From WTFY01 sp026713925 (GTDB lineage: Bacteria; Pseudomonadota; Gammaproteobacteria; UBA4575), in NCBI GenBank assembly GCA_963662355.1, contig OY759361.1:1364001-1428000 (forward strand): DNA of 64,000 nucleotides. Reading direction: 5' to 3'. Below, piece by piece: positions 63,247 through 64,000 of this stretch. Numbering within the stretch: position 1 is the stretch's first letter; every line of letters starts with the position of its first letter. The notes under the pieces were generated by a model, which was not told the origin of the DNA, ran no database searches, and was given only the letters and a program-made list of their open reading frames with translations. Position numbers and translations under genes: made by a program.

Positions 63247-63511
63247 GATCGATAAGAAAGTTCGTACCCTGTATGGCAAGGTAGTAAGCGACAAGATGGA
63301 CAAGACTGCGGTTGTAATGCTGGAACGTCTGGTTAAGCACCCGCTGTATGAAAAGTACATCCGGCGTTCTACAAAATTACACGTGCATGATGAACATAAT
63401 GAGTGCGCAGTTGGCGATAAAGTATCGATTCAGGAGTGTCGCCCTGTTTCTAAAATGAAATCATGGCGGTTGGTTGAAGTTATCAAACGTGGCGTAGAGA
63501 CCCAGGTTTAA
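63239..63511 (+). CDS. rpsQ: 30S ribosomal protein S17
   Basis: The 90-residue S17 has the OB-fold core KVVSDKMDKTAVVMLERLVKH and the RPVSKMKSWRLVEVI signature. Confidence 0.97.
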   Translation: MTEIDKKVRTLYGKVVSDKMDKTAVVMLERLVKHPLYEKYIRRSTKLHVHDEHNECAVGDKVSIQECRPVSKMKSWRLVEVIKRGVETQV

Positions 63512-63521
63512 TGAGGCCCCT

Positions 63522-63890
63522 ATGATTCAGATGCAAACCATGCTGGGAGTAGCAGATAACAGCGGAGCACGCAAGTTGCAGTGCATCAAGGTGCTGGGCG
63601 GGTCACAGCGTCGCTATGCTGGGATAGGTGACATAATCAAGGTGAGCGTTAAAGATGCAATTCCACGAGGCAAGGTTAAGAAAGGCGAAGTGTATAACGC
63701 GGTGGTAGTACGAACGGCCAAGGGTATACGGCGTCCTGACGGGTCCCTGATTCGATTCGATAGCAATGCTGCAGTATTGCTGAATAGCCAGTTGCAGCCT
63801 GTGGGTACCCGTATATTTGGGCCTGTGACACGTGAACTGCGTACAGAACGTTTTATGAAAATCATATCCTTGGCACCGGAAGTATTGTAA
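63522..63890 (+). CDS. rplN: 50S ribosomal protein L14
   Basis: The 122-residue L14 starts MIQMQTMLGVADNSGARKLQ and ends FGPVTRELRTERFMKIISLA, fully typical. Confidence 0.97.
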   Translation: MIQMQTMLGVADNSGARKLQCIKVLGGSQRRYAGIGDIIKVSVKDAIPRGKVKKGEVYNAVVVRTAKGIRRPDGSLIRFDSNAAVLLNSQLQPVGTRIFGPVTRELRTERFMKIISLAPEVL

Positions 63891-63950
63891 TCCGGAAATT
63901 TATTTGGGGGCGATCTGACAAAGCAAGAAAGCTTGCTCGATCTGATAGAA

Positions 63951-64000
63951 ATGCAAAGAATCCGCAGAGGTGATGACGTGATAGTGACTGCTGGCAAGGA
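63951..64000 (+). CDS. rplX: 50S ribosomal protein L24 (3' end beyond window)
   Basis: ATG 63951 opens MQRIRRGDDVIVTAGK, the KOW-domain start of L24, 60 bases after rplN where rplX belongs. Only 16 codons are in the window. Confidence 0.88.
   Translation, partial: MQRIRRGDDVIVTAGK

Overview
The window is a chromosomal segment of a gammaproteobacterium. The evidence is the gene order tRNA-Gly, tRNA-Thr, (accessory DNA), tRNA-Trp, secE, nusG, rplKAJL, rpoBC, rpsL, rpsG, fusA, tuf, rpsJ, rplC and onwards, plus proteins that follow the E. coli forms closely (for example an unaltered rifampicin region in RpoB). No 16S rRNA is present, so genus and species cannot be named. Base composition is moderate in the ribosomal block, more A+T-rich in most of the accessory block and visibly more G+C-rich in the TonB receptor gene.

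Positions 1-5797 hold a same-strand cluster that looks like C2/C3 sulfonate metabolism: a PLP beta-eliminase of the D-cysteine desulfhydrase/cysteate sulfo-lyase family (cut by the window edge), an acylating (sulfo)acetaldehyde dehydrogenase, a GMC flavoprotein, a glutathione-transferase-like protein and a YbfB/YjiJ-type MFS transporter. The substrate assignment is inference from gene company.

Positions 6330-6516 are tRNA-Gly(UCC) and tRNA-Thr(GGU). In related bacteria a tuf gene and tRNA-Trp normally follow directly; here 35 kb intervene. A P4-type integrase sits next to tRNA-Thr, and imperfect copies of the tRNA-Thr 3' end with its downstream flank recur at 29.54 kb and 34.62 kb. So at least two integrated units lie in tandem: about 6.5-29.56 kb, and a shorter one to 34.69 kb without its own integrase.

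The first unit is a defence island. In order: integrase and AlpA-like regulator; a dense field of DNA hairpins (8.47-9.12 kb) ahead of a second tyrosine recombinase broken by one in-frame stop; a four-gene MORC/Hsp90-ATPase restriction-modification-like operon on the minus strand; an AbiE toxin-antitoxin whose toxin is split by a 2.2-kb IS1595-family element carrying three passenger genes; a short type II CBASS operon (patatin phospholipase, CD-NTase, E2-like protein) with a divergent HTH plus ImmA/IrrE protease pair and a promoter embedded in two palindromes; a SIR2-domain protein; a HEPN-like protein overlapping a nuclease-fold protein; a decayed membrane-protein gene with two amber stops; and a ParA-like ATPase with a partner. 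The second unit has a sterol-desaturase-family protein, an overlapping membrane protein/unknown pair and a lone PD-(D/E)xK protein.

Positions 34.7-41.8 kb hold a mixed set: an unknown gene, an M19 dipeptidase, a small unknown gene, a TonB-dependent receptor, a periplasmic DsrE-like protein and a small membrane protein. From 41.85 kb to the end the window is the core tRNA-Trp/secE/nusG/L11-L1/L10-L12/beta-beta' cluster, the str operon and the S10 operon, cut inside rplX. A consensus-like promoter followed at once by a terminator-like hairpin lies between rpoC and rpsL, and a 15-bp perfect hairpin lies between rpsJ and rplC.
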